Below the pieces are notes generated by a model. The model was not told the DNA's origin. It did not search any database and worked only from the letters and a program-made list of their open reading frames with translations. Below are positions 1-9,600 of a DNA stretch of 64,000 bases, piece after piece (the stretch's first letter is position 1; each line of letters begins with the position of its first letter). Location of the stretch: assembly GCA_041391965.1 (NCBI GenBank), contig JAWKMZ010000002.1:372001-436000 (forward strand), given 5' to 3'. This DNA is from JAWKMZ01 sp041391965 (GTDB lineage: Bacteria; Bacteroidota; Bacteroidia; Flavobacteriales; Flavobacteriaceae). Both the position numbers and the translations under genes were made by a program.

Positions 1-57
1 TTTTAAAAACTATATTTGTGTTTATCAAATTTTACTAATAACAATGTGATTAAAAAA

Positions 58-1626
58 ATGAGGCTATGTTGCACATATTTATGTAATAACAAAACTATAA
101 TTGTTTTATTTATAGCCTTTTGTTTTGGAAACTTTGTTTGTTCTCAAAACAGCGATTTGTTTAAAAAAGCAACCGAATTAGTTTACTCAAACCCTGACGA
201 AGCAATTAAAATAGGAGAGCATATTCTAAAATCGACTTCCAAAATAGATGCAAAAGCACCAATTAACTTAATGATTTCTAAAAGTTATCTTGCAAAAGGA
301 GACTACAACCAAGCCATAACCTTTGCGTTTGAAAGTGGTAAACAAGTGTCAGATATTGATGTACAAACACAAATAGAAATTAATCTTTTAAAATCAGAGC
401 TTTTAAGAATTCTTTATCTGAGTAACCAATCTTTAAAATATTTAGAATTAGCTAAAGAACGTCTGCCAAATTTAAAGCTAAAAAGCATTAGAGATTCATT
501 AAATTGTAATATTCATTTGACACTTGTCAATTTGTATTTAGATAAAAATGAAAACCAAAAAGCCTTAGACTTAATTAGAACCACCAATAAGCAATTTGAT
601 GCTTTTTTAGAAACTCATTCAGAAGAAAATGAACGTTTGTTTATTGCAAAGTCTAACGTGTTTAGAAAGCTTTCAATGTATGATTCAGCTTACGTATGTA
701 TGGATAAATTGCAAAACTTATCAAGGTTAGAAACTAATAATAACTTGTTAGATAAAGCATTTGTTTATAATGAACTTGGCCAATTATACATTCAAAAAAA
801 AGAGTTTAAGAAAAGTGAAGAAATGCTTTTTATTGCTTTGCGTTATGCAGGAATACTTAATAACCCATTATTATTAGAGCAAATTAACAAAAATTTAGCC
901 ATTAATTATTTAGCATCAGACTACAAAAGCAAGCATAAAGTATATAACGATGAATATTTAACCTTAAACAGAAAGGTTAAATTAATGGAACAAGAGGCTG
1001 TTAATAATGTTTTTAATGTGCTTAATAAACAAAATGAAAACGCTCTATTAAAGCAAGAAAGTAGAAACAATACGGTTGTCTATTTTGTTATTGCTGGTCT
1101 TTTGTTGATTGGTTTAGTTGGACTTTTGGTTTTTGTAAAAAACCAATGGCGTAAAAAACGGCTTAAAGAAATTATCAGATATCTTGAAATTAGCAGAAGT
1201 AATTTTGTTAATATGAAGCCTTCTAAAGTATCTACCACAAAAAAGATAGTGATTCCAGAAGAAACAGAAAATATCATATTATCTAAGCTAAAGCGCTTCG
1301 AAAATTCAAAAAAATTCCTTCAAAAAGATATGTCTTTAGCTGTTTTGTCTGGGCAATTTGAAACTAATACAAAATACTTGTCAGAAATTATTAATAAGCA
1401 TTACCATGACAATTTTAATACATTTATCAATAAATTAAGGATTGATTTTATAATTGACAAGTTAAAGAATGACCCCAATTATATGCATTATAAAATTAGT
1501 TTCTTGGCAGAAGAAAGCGGATTTTCATCCCATAGCAGTTTTGCAACCATATTTAAAACCATTGTTGGAATGTCACCAGGAACATTTATAGATCTTTTAA
1601 GAGAAGAAAGAGAAAAATCTGCTTAA
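58..1626 (+). CDS. TPR-containing, membrane-anchored AraC-type regulator
   Basis: Protein of 522 residues. The N-terminus is a signal-type hydrophobic segment ending near VCSQ. A helical tetratricopeptide-like region follows to about residue 335, then one transmembrane helix at about 340-362 (VIAGLLLIGLVGLLVFV) followed by basic residues, and a C-terminal AraC-type helix-turn-helix from about residue 420 (LAVLSGQFETNTKYLSEIIN, then FLAEESGFSSHSSFATIFK). This is a known Flavobacteriia architecture: a periplasmic TPR sensor joined through the membrane to a cytoplasmic DNA-binding domain. I chose the ATG at 58; the frame also has TTG at 16, but the signal-like sequence starts at the ATG. It lies upstream of and co-directional with a T9SS-secreted protein gene, which it may regulate (inference). 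The inducing signal is unknown. Confidence 0.85.
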   Translation: MRLCCTYLCNNKTIIVLFIAFCFGNFVCSQNSDLFKKATELVYSNPDEAIKIGEHILKSTSKIDAKAPINLMISKSYLAKGDYNQAITFAFESGKQVSDIDVQTQIEINLLKSELLRILYLSNQSLKYLELAKERLPNLKLKSIRDSLNCNIHLTLVNLYLDKNENQKALDLIRTTNKQFDAFLETHSEENERLFIAKSNVFRKLSMYDSAYVCMDKLQNLSRLETNNNLLDKAFVYNELGQLYIQKKEFKKSEEMLFIALRYAGILNNPLLLEQINKNLAINYLASDYKSKHKVYNDEYLTLNRKVKLMEQEAVNNVFNVLNKQNENALLKQESRNNTVVYFVIAGLLLIGLVGLLVFVKNQWRKKRLKEIIRYLEISRSNFVNMKPSKVSTTKKIVIPEETENIILSKLKRFENSKKFLQKDMSLAVLSGQFETNTKYLSEIINKHYHDNFNTFINKLRIDFIIDKLKNDPNYMHYKISFLAEESGFSSHSSFATIFKTIVGMSPGTFIDLLREEREKSA

Positions 1627-1996
1627 AAAATCACATCACATATCGCCTATTAAAAGCAATTATATTCAGTAAAAACATTTCAAAAAATAAGTTTTACTGG
1701 ATTCACTTCTTTTTATTCGAATTCTTTTTTACAAAATTTTTAAGAACGTCATTTTGTAAATAACAGAAAAATAAGGATAGAACATCCTAAAATACCAATC
1801 TAAAATAATTAGTTTGACTCTTTGCTTTATTTTGTTTTAAAAAACTGAAAATCAAGTTTTTAAATAAGAGTTTTTACTTTCAAATTTCGGTAAAAGCAAA
1901 AATCATAAACTTCATATATAGTATTTTAATACATACATTGGTATCATAAAATAGCCAACAAAATAAAATACTACTAATTAATTTAAAACCAAAACA
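1627..1996. other. 370-bp intergenic leader, no gene seen
   Basis: Very AT-rich gap between the TPR regulator and the T9SS protein. I see no open frame worth calling and no strong terminator. At 1877-1900 it contains CTTTCAAATTTCGGTAAAAG and four more bases, which closely resembles a sequence at 6524-6548 in the leader of the next T9SS gene. A TTTG at about 1813 followed by AT-rich sequence could be a -33 element, but no exact TAnnTTTG sits at the right distance. The promoter of the downstream gene is presumably here but I cannot place it. Confidence 0.5.
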
Positions 1997-4963
1997 ATGA
2001 AAAAAATTACATTTTGTTTATTGATGCTAATCAGTATTACAGCCTTCTCTCAAGTAGAGATTGTAGAAAACTTTGATGGTGGCATCCCATCTAATTGGAC
2101 TTCTGGCGGTTATTCACCTAATAATCTTGTAGGTTGTGGTGGAACCGGTTTAGGTGTGTTTGCAAATATAAGCTCAGGGTCTTCAAAAACATTAACCACA
2201 CCAAACTACACAGCTATTTCTAATGGTACTAATTTAACTGCTAGTTTTGACTATAACATTTTTACTTTTGGTACTTTAGAAGCTCCACCAGCTGGTTGGG
2301 GAACTATAGAATTGGAATACTCAACAGATAATGGTGCAAATTGGACTAATATTACAACCATTACAGATGCTGATTATACTTATGGAGGAGCAACAAATAA
2401 CTGTTCTAACTCAGGTAGTATTTCTGCAGGTGTTATTGCAGATGGAAGCGATTTTCAAGCACGTTTGGTAGCTACTAATGCTTCTGTTGGTGGTATTATT
2501 TTTTCATTTGACAATATTTCTATTGTTCAAGTATCAAATACACCACCAAACTGTGACGCTACATTAATTTCTCCAGCTAATGGCTCAAATACTGCTAACC
2601 CAACAGTTAACTTAACTTGGCAAGCTGCTACAAGTTTTCCAACAGGCTATAAAGTTTCTGTGGGAACAATGCCTGGAGGTACAGATATTGTTAATGCCGC
2701 AACAACTACAGACACAAGTTATCCACTTTCTGGGCTTAATTATGCAACACAGTACTTTGTAAATATTATTCCTTTTAACTCAAATGGAGATGCTTCAACA
2801 GGCTGTACAGAAGAAAGTTTTACAACACGTGTAGAACCAATTACAGGCGCAAGTTGCGATACCGCTTTTGATGTGACATTTTCAGGTGGTTTATATGCTA
2901 CATCAAGTAATACAGATCTTTATGAAGATGTTTATGATTCAAGCCCTTGTAGTAATTATTACTTAAGCGGAAAAGACGTTTTTTATAAAATTACACCTAC
3001 TGCAGATATTTCTATTAATATTGATTTAGTAAATATTTCTGGAGGTGGTGCAAGTATTCATGTTGTTGAAGGATGTATTGACGCTGCAACAGAATGTTTG
3101 GGATATGTTAGTAATGGGTCTTCTTCAACCACAAATTTAAACTTAAGCGAAATTGTATTAACAGCAGGTAATACTTACTATGTTGTATTAAGTAGTAATA
3201 GCAATAGCAGAGTTTACACTTACAATTTATTAATAACCCAAAACAGTTGTGTAAGACCAGCAATGACTTTAACTCCAGCTCCAGATTGTGGTAATGGTCA
3301 ATTCTATGTAGATGCTAATATCACTTATTTAGGAAGTGCTACATCTTTAACATTAACAGATGGTGTAAATACAATAAGCAACATAACTTCTACAGGGATT
3401 GTTAATATTGGACCATATGCAAGTGGTGCAACTGCAAACCTTACTTTAATTAATGAACAAGATGGTGCTTGTGATTACGCAGATTCTACATACTACTTTT
3501 GCCCACCAACAAATGACGAATGTAGTAATCCAATGCCATTAACTGTTAATACAGATGGTAGTTGTACAGTCGTAACTTCTGCTACCAATGCTGGTGCAAC
3601 ACAATCTGCAGATGCGAGTGCTTGTACTGCAGCTAATAGAAATGATGTTTGGTTTAGCTTTGTAGCAACCAATGAAACGTTAATTTTAGAATATCTAAAT
3701 GTGACAGATGCAATTGACCCTGGAGCGTCTATTATGGCTACAGAATTATTAGAAGGAACATGTGGAAGTCTTAATAGCTTAGGCTGTTCTGTGTCTCTAT
3801 CAAATTATGTTACTTTAAGTGGTTTAACAGTTAATAATACCTATTACATACGCAACTTTACAAATAATGCAAATGTAAACTATGCTCAAAGTTTTGATGT
3901 GTGTTTAAAAACACCTCCAGCACCTCCAGCAAATGATGACTGCGCAAATGCAACTACATTAACAGTTTCAACAGACAATACCTGCAATAATCAAATATCG
4001 GGCTCTACCTTAGGTGCTACAGCATCTATGGACGATGCTTGTGGTGGGACTTATAATGATGTTTGGTATGTATTAAACCCAACAGTTTCAGGTTCATATA
4101 ATTTTCATTTAGTAAAAAATGGAACAACCAATACCTATTACTCGGTTTATAGTGGTTCTTGTGGTGCTTTATCTCCATTAGGTGGTTCATGTACTTCATA
4201 TGCTGATAGAGTTTATGGTTTAGACAGCTCAGAAACATACTATGTAGCTGTAAGAAGTAGTCAAAATGGTCCTGGAATAGACTTTGACCTATGTGTGTAT
4301 CAATTACTTGATGCTGCAGCCAATAACGATTGTTCTTCAGCAACTGTATTACTTGAATCTTCTGATTCTAATGGTAACAATGCTACTCCAGAAACATTTT
4401 TAACAGGAGCTTATACATCTCCTCAAGATTGCTCAACAAGTGCTGGTGTTTGGTATAGTTTTACACCAACTTATACAGGAATGTATCATTTTGAGTTTAC
4501 AAGATCTTCTGGTAGTAATGCTTATTATGCTGTATTTAATACAGACAATTGTGCCGATGCAACAACTGCAGGTTATGTGCCTGGTTTTAGCAGTTGTAAT
4601 AATAGTAGTTCTAAAACAGGAAATTTGGTTGCTGGGAATACTTACTTAATAAGTGTACATGCGTCTAATACTGCTTCTGGCTTTACAATGTTTGCTTACC
4701 CAGACCCATCATTAGGTATTGTGGCTAATGACTTTGAAACATTTAAATATTATCCAAACCCAGTAGCTAATAACTTAACTATTGAAGCAGGAAAAGTTAT
4801 TTCAAAAATCAGTGTTTATAACCTTGTTGGTCAAGAAGTAAAAAGGCTAACTCCAAATAATTTATCCACTACAATTAATATGAATGAATTAGAAAATGGG
4901 GTTTACTTTGTAAATGTAACTATCAATAATTCTCAAAAAACGATTAAGGTTATTAAAAACTAA
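1997..4963 (+). CDS. T9SS-secreted multidomain protein with type A sorting domain
   Basis: 988 residues. Signal peptide MKKITFCLLMLISITAFSQ; then a jelly-roll-like module of the choice-of-anchor type (about 20-175, starting VEIVENFDGGIPSNW); a fibronectin type III-like domain (about 185-280); a module at about 285-470; and three related modules beginning NDECSNPMPL, NDDCANATTL and NNDCSSATVL with DVWF/DVWY/GVWYSF motifs (about 505-905). The last ~75 residues form a type A T9SS sorting domain (YYPNPVANNLTIEAGKV ... YNLVGQEV ... LENGVYFVNV ... KTIKVIKN). Expected to be secreted across the outer membrane by the T9SS and anchored or released. No catalytic motif is visible, so the role is probably adhesion or binding (inference). 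A strong terminator follows at 5001-5038. Confidence 0.9.
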   Translation: MKKITFCLLMLISITAFSQVEIVENFDGGIPSNWTSGGYSPNNLVGCGGTGLGVFANISSGSSKTLTTPNYTAISNGTNLTASFDYNIFTFGTLEAPPAGWGTIELEYSTDNGANWTNITTITDADYTYGGATNNCSNSGSISAGVIADGSDFQARLVATNASVGGIIFSFDNISIVQVSNTPPNCDATLISPANGSNTANPTVNLTWQAATSFPTGYKVSVGTMPGGTDIVNAATTTDTSYPLSGLNYATQYFVNIIPFNSNGDASTGCTEESFTTRVEPITGASCDTAFDVTFSGGLYATSSNTDLYEDVYDSSPCSNYYLSGKDVFYKITPTADISINIDLVNISGGGASIHVVEGCIDAATECLGYVSNGSSSTTNLNLSEIVLTAGNTYYVVLSSNSNSRVYTYNLLITQNSCVRPAMTLTPAPDCGNGQFYVDANITYLGSATSLTLTDGVNTISNITSTGIVNIGPYASGATANLTLINEQDGACDYADSTYYFCPPTNDECSNPMPLTVNTDGSCTVVTSATNAGATQSADASACTAANRNDVWFSFVATNETLILEYLNVTDAIDPGASIMATELLEGTCGSLNSLGCSVSLSNYVTLSGLTVNNTYYIRNFTNNANVNYAQSFDVCLKTPPAPPANDDCANATTLTVSTDNTCNNQISGSTLGATASMDDACGGTYNDVWYVLNPTVSGSYNFHLVKNGTTNTYYSVYSGSCGALSPLGGSCTSYADRVYGLDSSETYYVAVRSSQNGPGIDFDLCVYQLLDAAANNDCSSATVLLESSDSNGNNATPETFLTGAYTSPQDCSTSAGVWYSFTPTYTGMYHFEFTRSSGSNAYYAVFNTDNCADATTAGYVPGFSSCNNSSSKTGNLVAGNTYLISVHASNTASGFTMFAYPDPSLGIVANDFETFKYYPNPVANNLTIEAGKVISKISVYNLVGQEVKRLTPNNLSTTINMNELENGVYFVNVTINNSQKTIKVIKN

Positions 4964-5000
4964 TTTTTAGAACCTCTATATTGTTAATAGCAATTTTTAA

Positions 5001-5038
5001 TTTGGGCAGCATGATTATTATGCTGCCCAAATTTTTTT
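5001..5038 (+). terminator. Rho-independent terminator
   Basis: A perfect 12-bp stem (5001-5012 TTTGGGCAGCAT with 5020-5031 ATGCTGCCCAAA), a 7-nt loop and a run of seven T. It ends transcription of the T9SS protein gene. The remaining 5039-5295, up to the next gene, holds only AT-rich sequence in which I see no gene or exact promoter consensus. Confidence 0.95.
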
Positions 5039-5295
5039 ACCTACCCATTATATAATTACTCAACAATGCTTAACCAAGCATTAATTAAACGGTCTATGCG
5101 TTTTAACTTTGTTTAGAATAAAGTTAGTAATCAACTTTAATTTGATTAAATCAGTTACAGAAGTTGTATCCTCATTTAGCAATTCAGTATCTTTACGCTC
5201 ATAAATTGTACTATATTTACTAATTTTAGAGGTCTTTTTTAGCCTAATGAGCTTTTGTATAAAAATTAATAAGAGCAACTAACAATTAAGTGTTA

Positions 5296-6450
5296 ATGTA
5301 TCAAAAAAACCAATTTTATTATTTTCTGTTTTATATGTTTCTGTTTCAAAGCGGTTACCTGTTTGGTAGTCCTTTAAATACTGAAAAACAGGTCGATAGC
5401 CTATTAAAAGCAAGTACGAATGAGGTTTATGAAAACCCTAAAAAATCTATAAAGTATGGATTGTCTGTGTTTGAAAATGACGATAATTCCACTAAATTAA
5501 AAATTAAAGGGTTGATGCTGGTATCTTTAGGGTATTCTTCTGAAAGAGATTATCAAAAAGCATTGGAATATATCATAAAAGCGAATGAGCTTAGTGAGAA
5601 ATTAGATGACCCATTGTTAAATATTCAAATATTGACAAGAACAGGAATTCTTTATCAACAGCTTAAGATATTTGATAAATCGATGGAAGTTTTAAATAAA
5701 TCTGAACGCTTGTGTTTAGCTTATTCTGTAAGAGATTCTGTAAGAAGTTTATTAGGAAAGACCTTCATTGTTAAAGGGTTTATTTATAAAGACAATCTAA
5801 ATTGTGATATAGCTCTGAGCTTTTTTGATAAAGGAATTAATGAATATGAAAAACTTAAAGGTAATTTTTATAATACCAATTTAAGTATTGCCTACTATAA
5901 CAAAGGAAACTGCTACACCATGTCTTCAGATTATGACAACGCAATCATAAGTTTTAATAAATCCATAGCGCTTGCGCAATCAGAAAAAGCAAATAGTTTA
6001 GAGTCTTTTGCTTTAAAAGGATTGGCTGATGTTTATATGTTTCAAGGAAAACATGAAGACGCCGTAAACTTACTACAAAAGGCTTTAAAATTATCAAAAA
6101 ATGTTGGAGACCTTGTTTTAAATCGTGCCATTTATCAAGGGATGTTTGATAATTATTCGTCTCTCAACCAATGGGATGAATATCAAAAATATTATGAGTT
6201 ATTTCTAAAAACAGAATCTGATATTAAAATTTCTGAACGCAATTCCATAAGTGATTCTATTGATGAAAGTACAAATATTCAAAACGAAAAACTCAACCTT
6301 ATTGAAAAGCAGTTTCAAAACCGTATAGAAATTCTCATTTTGGTAGGTATATTAATTATAATTTTTATTGTAATTATGGATAAAAAAACCAAAAAGACTT
6401 TTAAAAAACTTCAGCAAAACATAGATGCTCTTCAAAAACCAAAAATCTAA
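5296..6450 (+). CDS. TPR protein with C-terminal membrane anchor, no DNA-binding domain
   Basis: 384 residues from the ATG at 5296 (a GTG lies 6 bp upstream at 5290). It has an N-terminal hydrophobic segment (about 7-25), helical TPR-like repeats (for example YQKALEYIIKANELSEKLDD, CYTMSSDYDNAIISFNKSIA, QGKHEDAVNLLQKALKLSKN) and one transmembrane helix near residue 347 (ILILVGILIIIFIVIM) followed by a 25-residue lysine-rich tail. The N-terminal plan resembles the 58-1626 regulator (EVYENPKKSIKYG against LVYSNPDEAIKIG), but it stops where that protein continues into its helix-turn-helix. The following 169 bp contain no in-frame or shifted remnant of such a domain, so this looks like a genuine short form rather than a frameshift. 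It precedes a T9SS adhesin gene. Confidence 0.8.
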   Translation: MYQKNQFYYFLFYMFLFQSGYLFGSPLNTEKQVDSLLKASTNEVYENPKKSIKYGLSVFENDDNSTKLKIKGLMLVSLGYSSERDYQKALEYIIKANELSEKLDDPLLNIQILTRTGILYQQLKIFDKSMEVLNKSERLCLAYSVRDSVRSLLGKTFIVKGFIYKDNLNCDIALSFFDKGINEYEKLKGNFYNTNLSIAYYNKGNCYTMSSDYDNAIISFNKSIALAQSEKANSLESFALKGLADVYMFQGKHEDAVNLLQKALKLSKNVGDLVLNRAIYQGMFDNYSSLNQWDEYQKYYELFLKTESDIKISERNSISDSIDESTNIQNEKLNLIEKQFQNRIEILILVGILIIIFIVIMDKKTKKTFKKLQQNIDALQKPKI

Positions 6451-6477
6451 TATTTTAGGATGATGGTTTTGTTTTTT

Positions 6478-6509
6478 TTTGTGTTAAGTCATTGATAATC
6501 ATAGTTTTG
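6478..6509 (+). promoter_or_regulatory. Bacteroidota-type promoter for the 2524-residue adhesin gene
   Basis: TTTG at 6478-6481, a 20-nt spacer, then TAGTTTTG at 6502-6509, an exact match to the -33 TTTG / -7 TAnnTTTG arrangement known for the primary sigma factor of this phylum. It would give a leader of roughly 105 nt before the ATG at 6620. The leader includes the CTTTCAAATTTCAGTAAATG motif at 6524 shared with the region before 1997. Confidence 0.6.
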
Positions 6510-6619
6510 CATCTGTAAAACATCTTTCAAATTTCAGTAAATGCTAAAGACGTTGTATTGATATAATGATAATATAGCACTAAGTTTATACTCAGAATTA
6601 ATAACTGAAATGCAATACA

Positions 6620-9600
6620 ATGAGAAAAAAATTACAATTAACTTTTTTAGTTAATGCATTCTTAAGCCTAAAAGCTGTTTGTGGATTTTCTTTAAAATCT
6701 CATAAATCAACTCAATCAAAATTTAAAATAAGCGCATTATGCATGACAGCATTATTTTTTCTTTTGACAACCAAAGGATTTTCACAATTAGCAAACGAAA
6801 CTTTTGAAAGTGGTATTCCAGCCACTTGGACGCTTTTTGAAAATGGTGCAGGAACCTCTACTACATGGTTGCCAACAGCTGATGGATATTTAGGATCTAA
6901 TGCCGTGTCAATTAACCCAAGTTTGGATAATATTGGCGACCAAAATACGGCACAATATTTTTTGGTAACACCTCAGTTTCCTGTGCCAGAAAATGGTGAA
7001 ATCCATTTTTATACAAAACAAGGAAGTGAAGTAGACCATGGAACTCAATACCAAATTAGGCTTTCTACAGCAGCACAACCAGATATTAATGGTTTTAATG
7101 TAATTCTTCAATCCTATACCGAATCCAACTTAAATATTGGTTCGCAAACCACTTATGAAGAAAAGGTAGTTGAGATACCATCTTCAATTCCAGCAGGATT
7201 AAACATATATATTGCTTTTGTGGCTACTAATACCCAAAATGGCGCAACACCAACAGGCGATGAATGGTTTGTTGATAATGTGTCCTCCTTAACAGGTTGT
7301 ATTGAAGTTGCTGATACCGATTTTAACATTGACAATATTACAGTTGAAGGTGCAGAATTAACATGGTCACACCCAGAAGCCACTAATTTTGAATTGCAAG
7401 TGTTACCAGAAGGAGGTACACCAGCTGGATCAGGAATTCCTGTTTCTGGAACCTCCTATACATTATCCAATTTAGATGAAGACACCTCTTATGATATTTA
7501 TATAAGATCTATTTGCAGTAATAATACTATAAGTGAATATTCTGGTCCCTTTAATTTTAAAACACTTAAGTATGGTCTTTCTTGTGATAGTCCTATAGTA
7601 CTTACAGACATAACAACAGCACCATATGTGTTAATAGATAATTTAGCCAATTGGGCAAATCCAGACGTAGTTTATTCTACACAAGGTTCTAATTGTATCT
7701 CAGGAACTTCAACAGCTAACTATTTAAATGGGAATAAAATATTCTTATCCTATACACCAACACAAGATGGTTTAATTTCATTGACTCAAACCACCTCAGT
7801 TGTAGGTGGTGGTGGCGGTAATAATTGCTACAATGCTTTAAGCTCATTATTTGTATATGAAGGGTGTAATAATGTTGGAGTTAATTGTTTTGCTGGAGCT
7901 TTAACTACAACAAGCAATGTTCCTGGAACGATTTCTAATTTATTGGTACAAGCTAATCAAACATATATAATCGTGGTTTCTTCACAACTTCCAGCAGATG
8001 CAGGAATATGTTTTCAATTAGAAATTTCGAGTCCAACTTGTGCAGCACCAAGTAATATTTCTTATAATGATTTAACTCAAAATAGTGTAAGCTTTTCTTG
8101 GGACAATATAGGAGGTTTTTCAGATTCTTGGGAATATGCTGTAGTACCAGTAGGAGCAGGTGAACCAACAGGTTCAGGGACTTCTACAAATACTAATGTA
8201 GCCAACCTTATAAATACAGGTTTAGCCCCTGGAACAACGTATGATTTATACGTAAGATCTGTATGTAGTGGTACACCAGGAAATTGGAGTGATCCTTATA
8301 CATTCACAACACAATGTACTATTTTTAACACACCATATTCAACAGATTTTTCTACAGCAACCAATACAAACCCTGAGCCATGTTGGACAACAATTGATGC
8401 AAACGGAGATGGTAATACTTGGGCCTTCATAGGTGGTTATGCTACAGTAAGAACAGATATTTCACGTTATGAGAATAATGATTTGTATATATCACCACAA
8501 ATTAATTTTGATGGGACACAAAAACGATTGAGATACAAATATAGATCAACACAAGGAACCTCTACTTATACAGTAAAATTATCAACAACTGGTGTAGGTG
8601 TTGACAATTTTACAACCGTTATACTACCAGAAACACAAGTTAATAATACGGGCTTTCAAGAAATAACGATTGATATTCCTCAGAATATAACAGGGAATGT
8701 TAATATTGCTTGGATTGTTGAACCAAATACTACAGAAAATGCTCTAAGATTTTCCATTGATGACGTAGTAATTGAAGATAAACCAAGCTGTCCAAACCCA
8801 ACAGCACCATTTTTCTTAAACGTAACACAAACATCTGCGTGGTTATTTTGGAATCCAGGAGAAAGTGAAACTCAATGGCAAGTAGCCATTCAAGATTTAG
8901 ATTCAGGAATTCCTACAGGAGATGGACTTTTAGTTACAAGCAACTTCCCGTATGTGGCTACAGATTTGACAATTGGGCATCAGTACGAATTTTATGTAAG
9001 AGCCTATTGTGCTGCTGATGATCAAAGCGAATGGGTTGGTCCTGTAGCGTTTACAACCCTTTGTGGCTCTTATGATACCCCATTTTATGAAAGTTTTAAT
9101 GATGATGATACAAACACTCAAAAATTCTGTTGGAACACAAATAATGGTGGATGGACTATATCAGAAACCCAAGCCGAAATAAGTGGTGGTACTAATTCTT
9201 ATTTAATATCTCCAGCCATAAATATAGATGGAGTTAAAGAGTTAAAGTATAAATACAGAGCTGAAATACAATTTATTTTTGGAAATCTTATTCCACCTCG
9301 TTATGGTATGGAGGTAAGAATGTCAACAACAACTAATAATCCAGCAAGTTTTAATACTGTTGTCGTTCCTTTTGAGACCTTTACAAATTCTGGCTTTATT
9401 GAAAAATCAGTAATTATAGAAGGTAGTGGTACTATTTACCTCGCTTTTAGAGTTCCTCCAGAGTTTACGGGGCCTTCGTCACAATTAGACATTGATGATG
9501 TCAGTATTACAGATGCTCCTCCATGTCCAATTCCTTCAAACTTAGTAGTAAATACTGTTACTTCAACTGGCGCAGATGTATCATGGTCTGCTGGCTATCA

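Noticed and set aside
5081..5278. 65-codon minus-strand frame in the gap before the TPR gene
   Set aside because: AT-rich, no signal or domain pattern, no promoter; typical chance frame.
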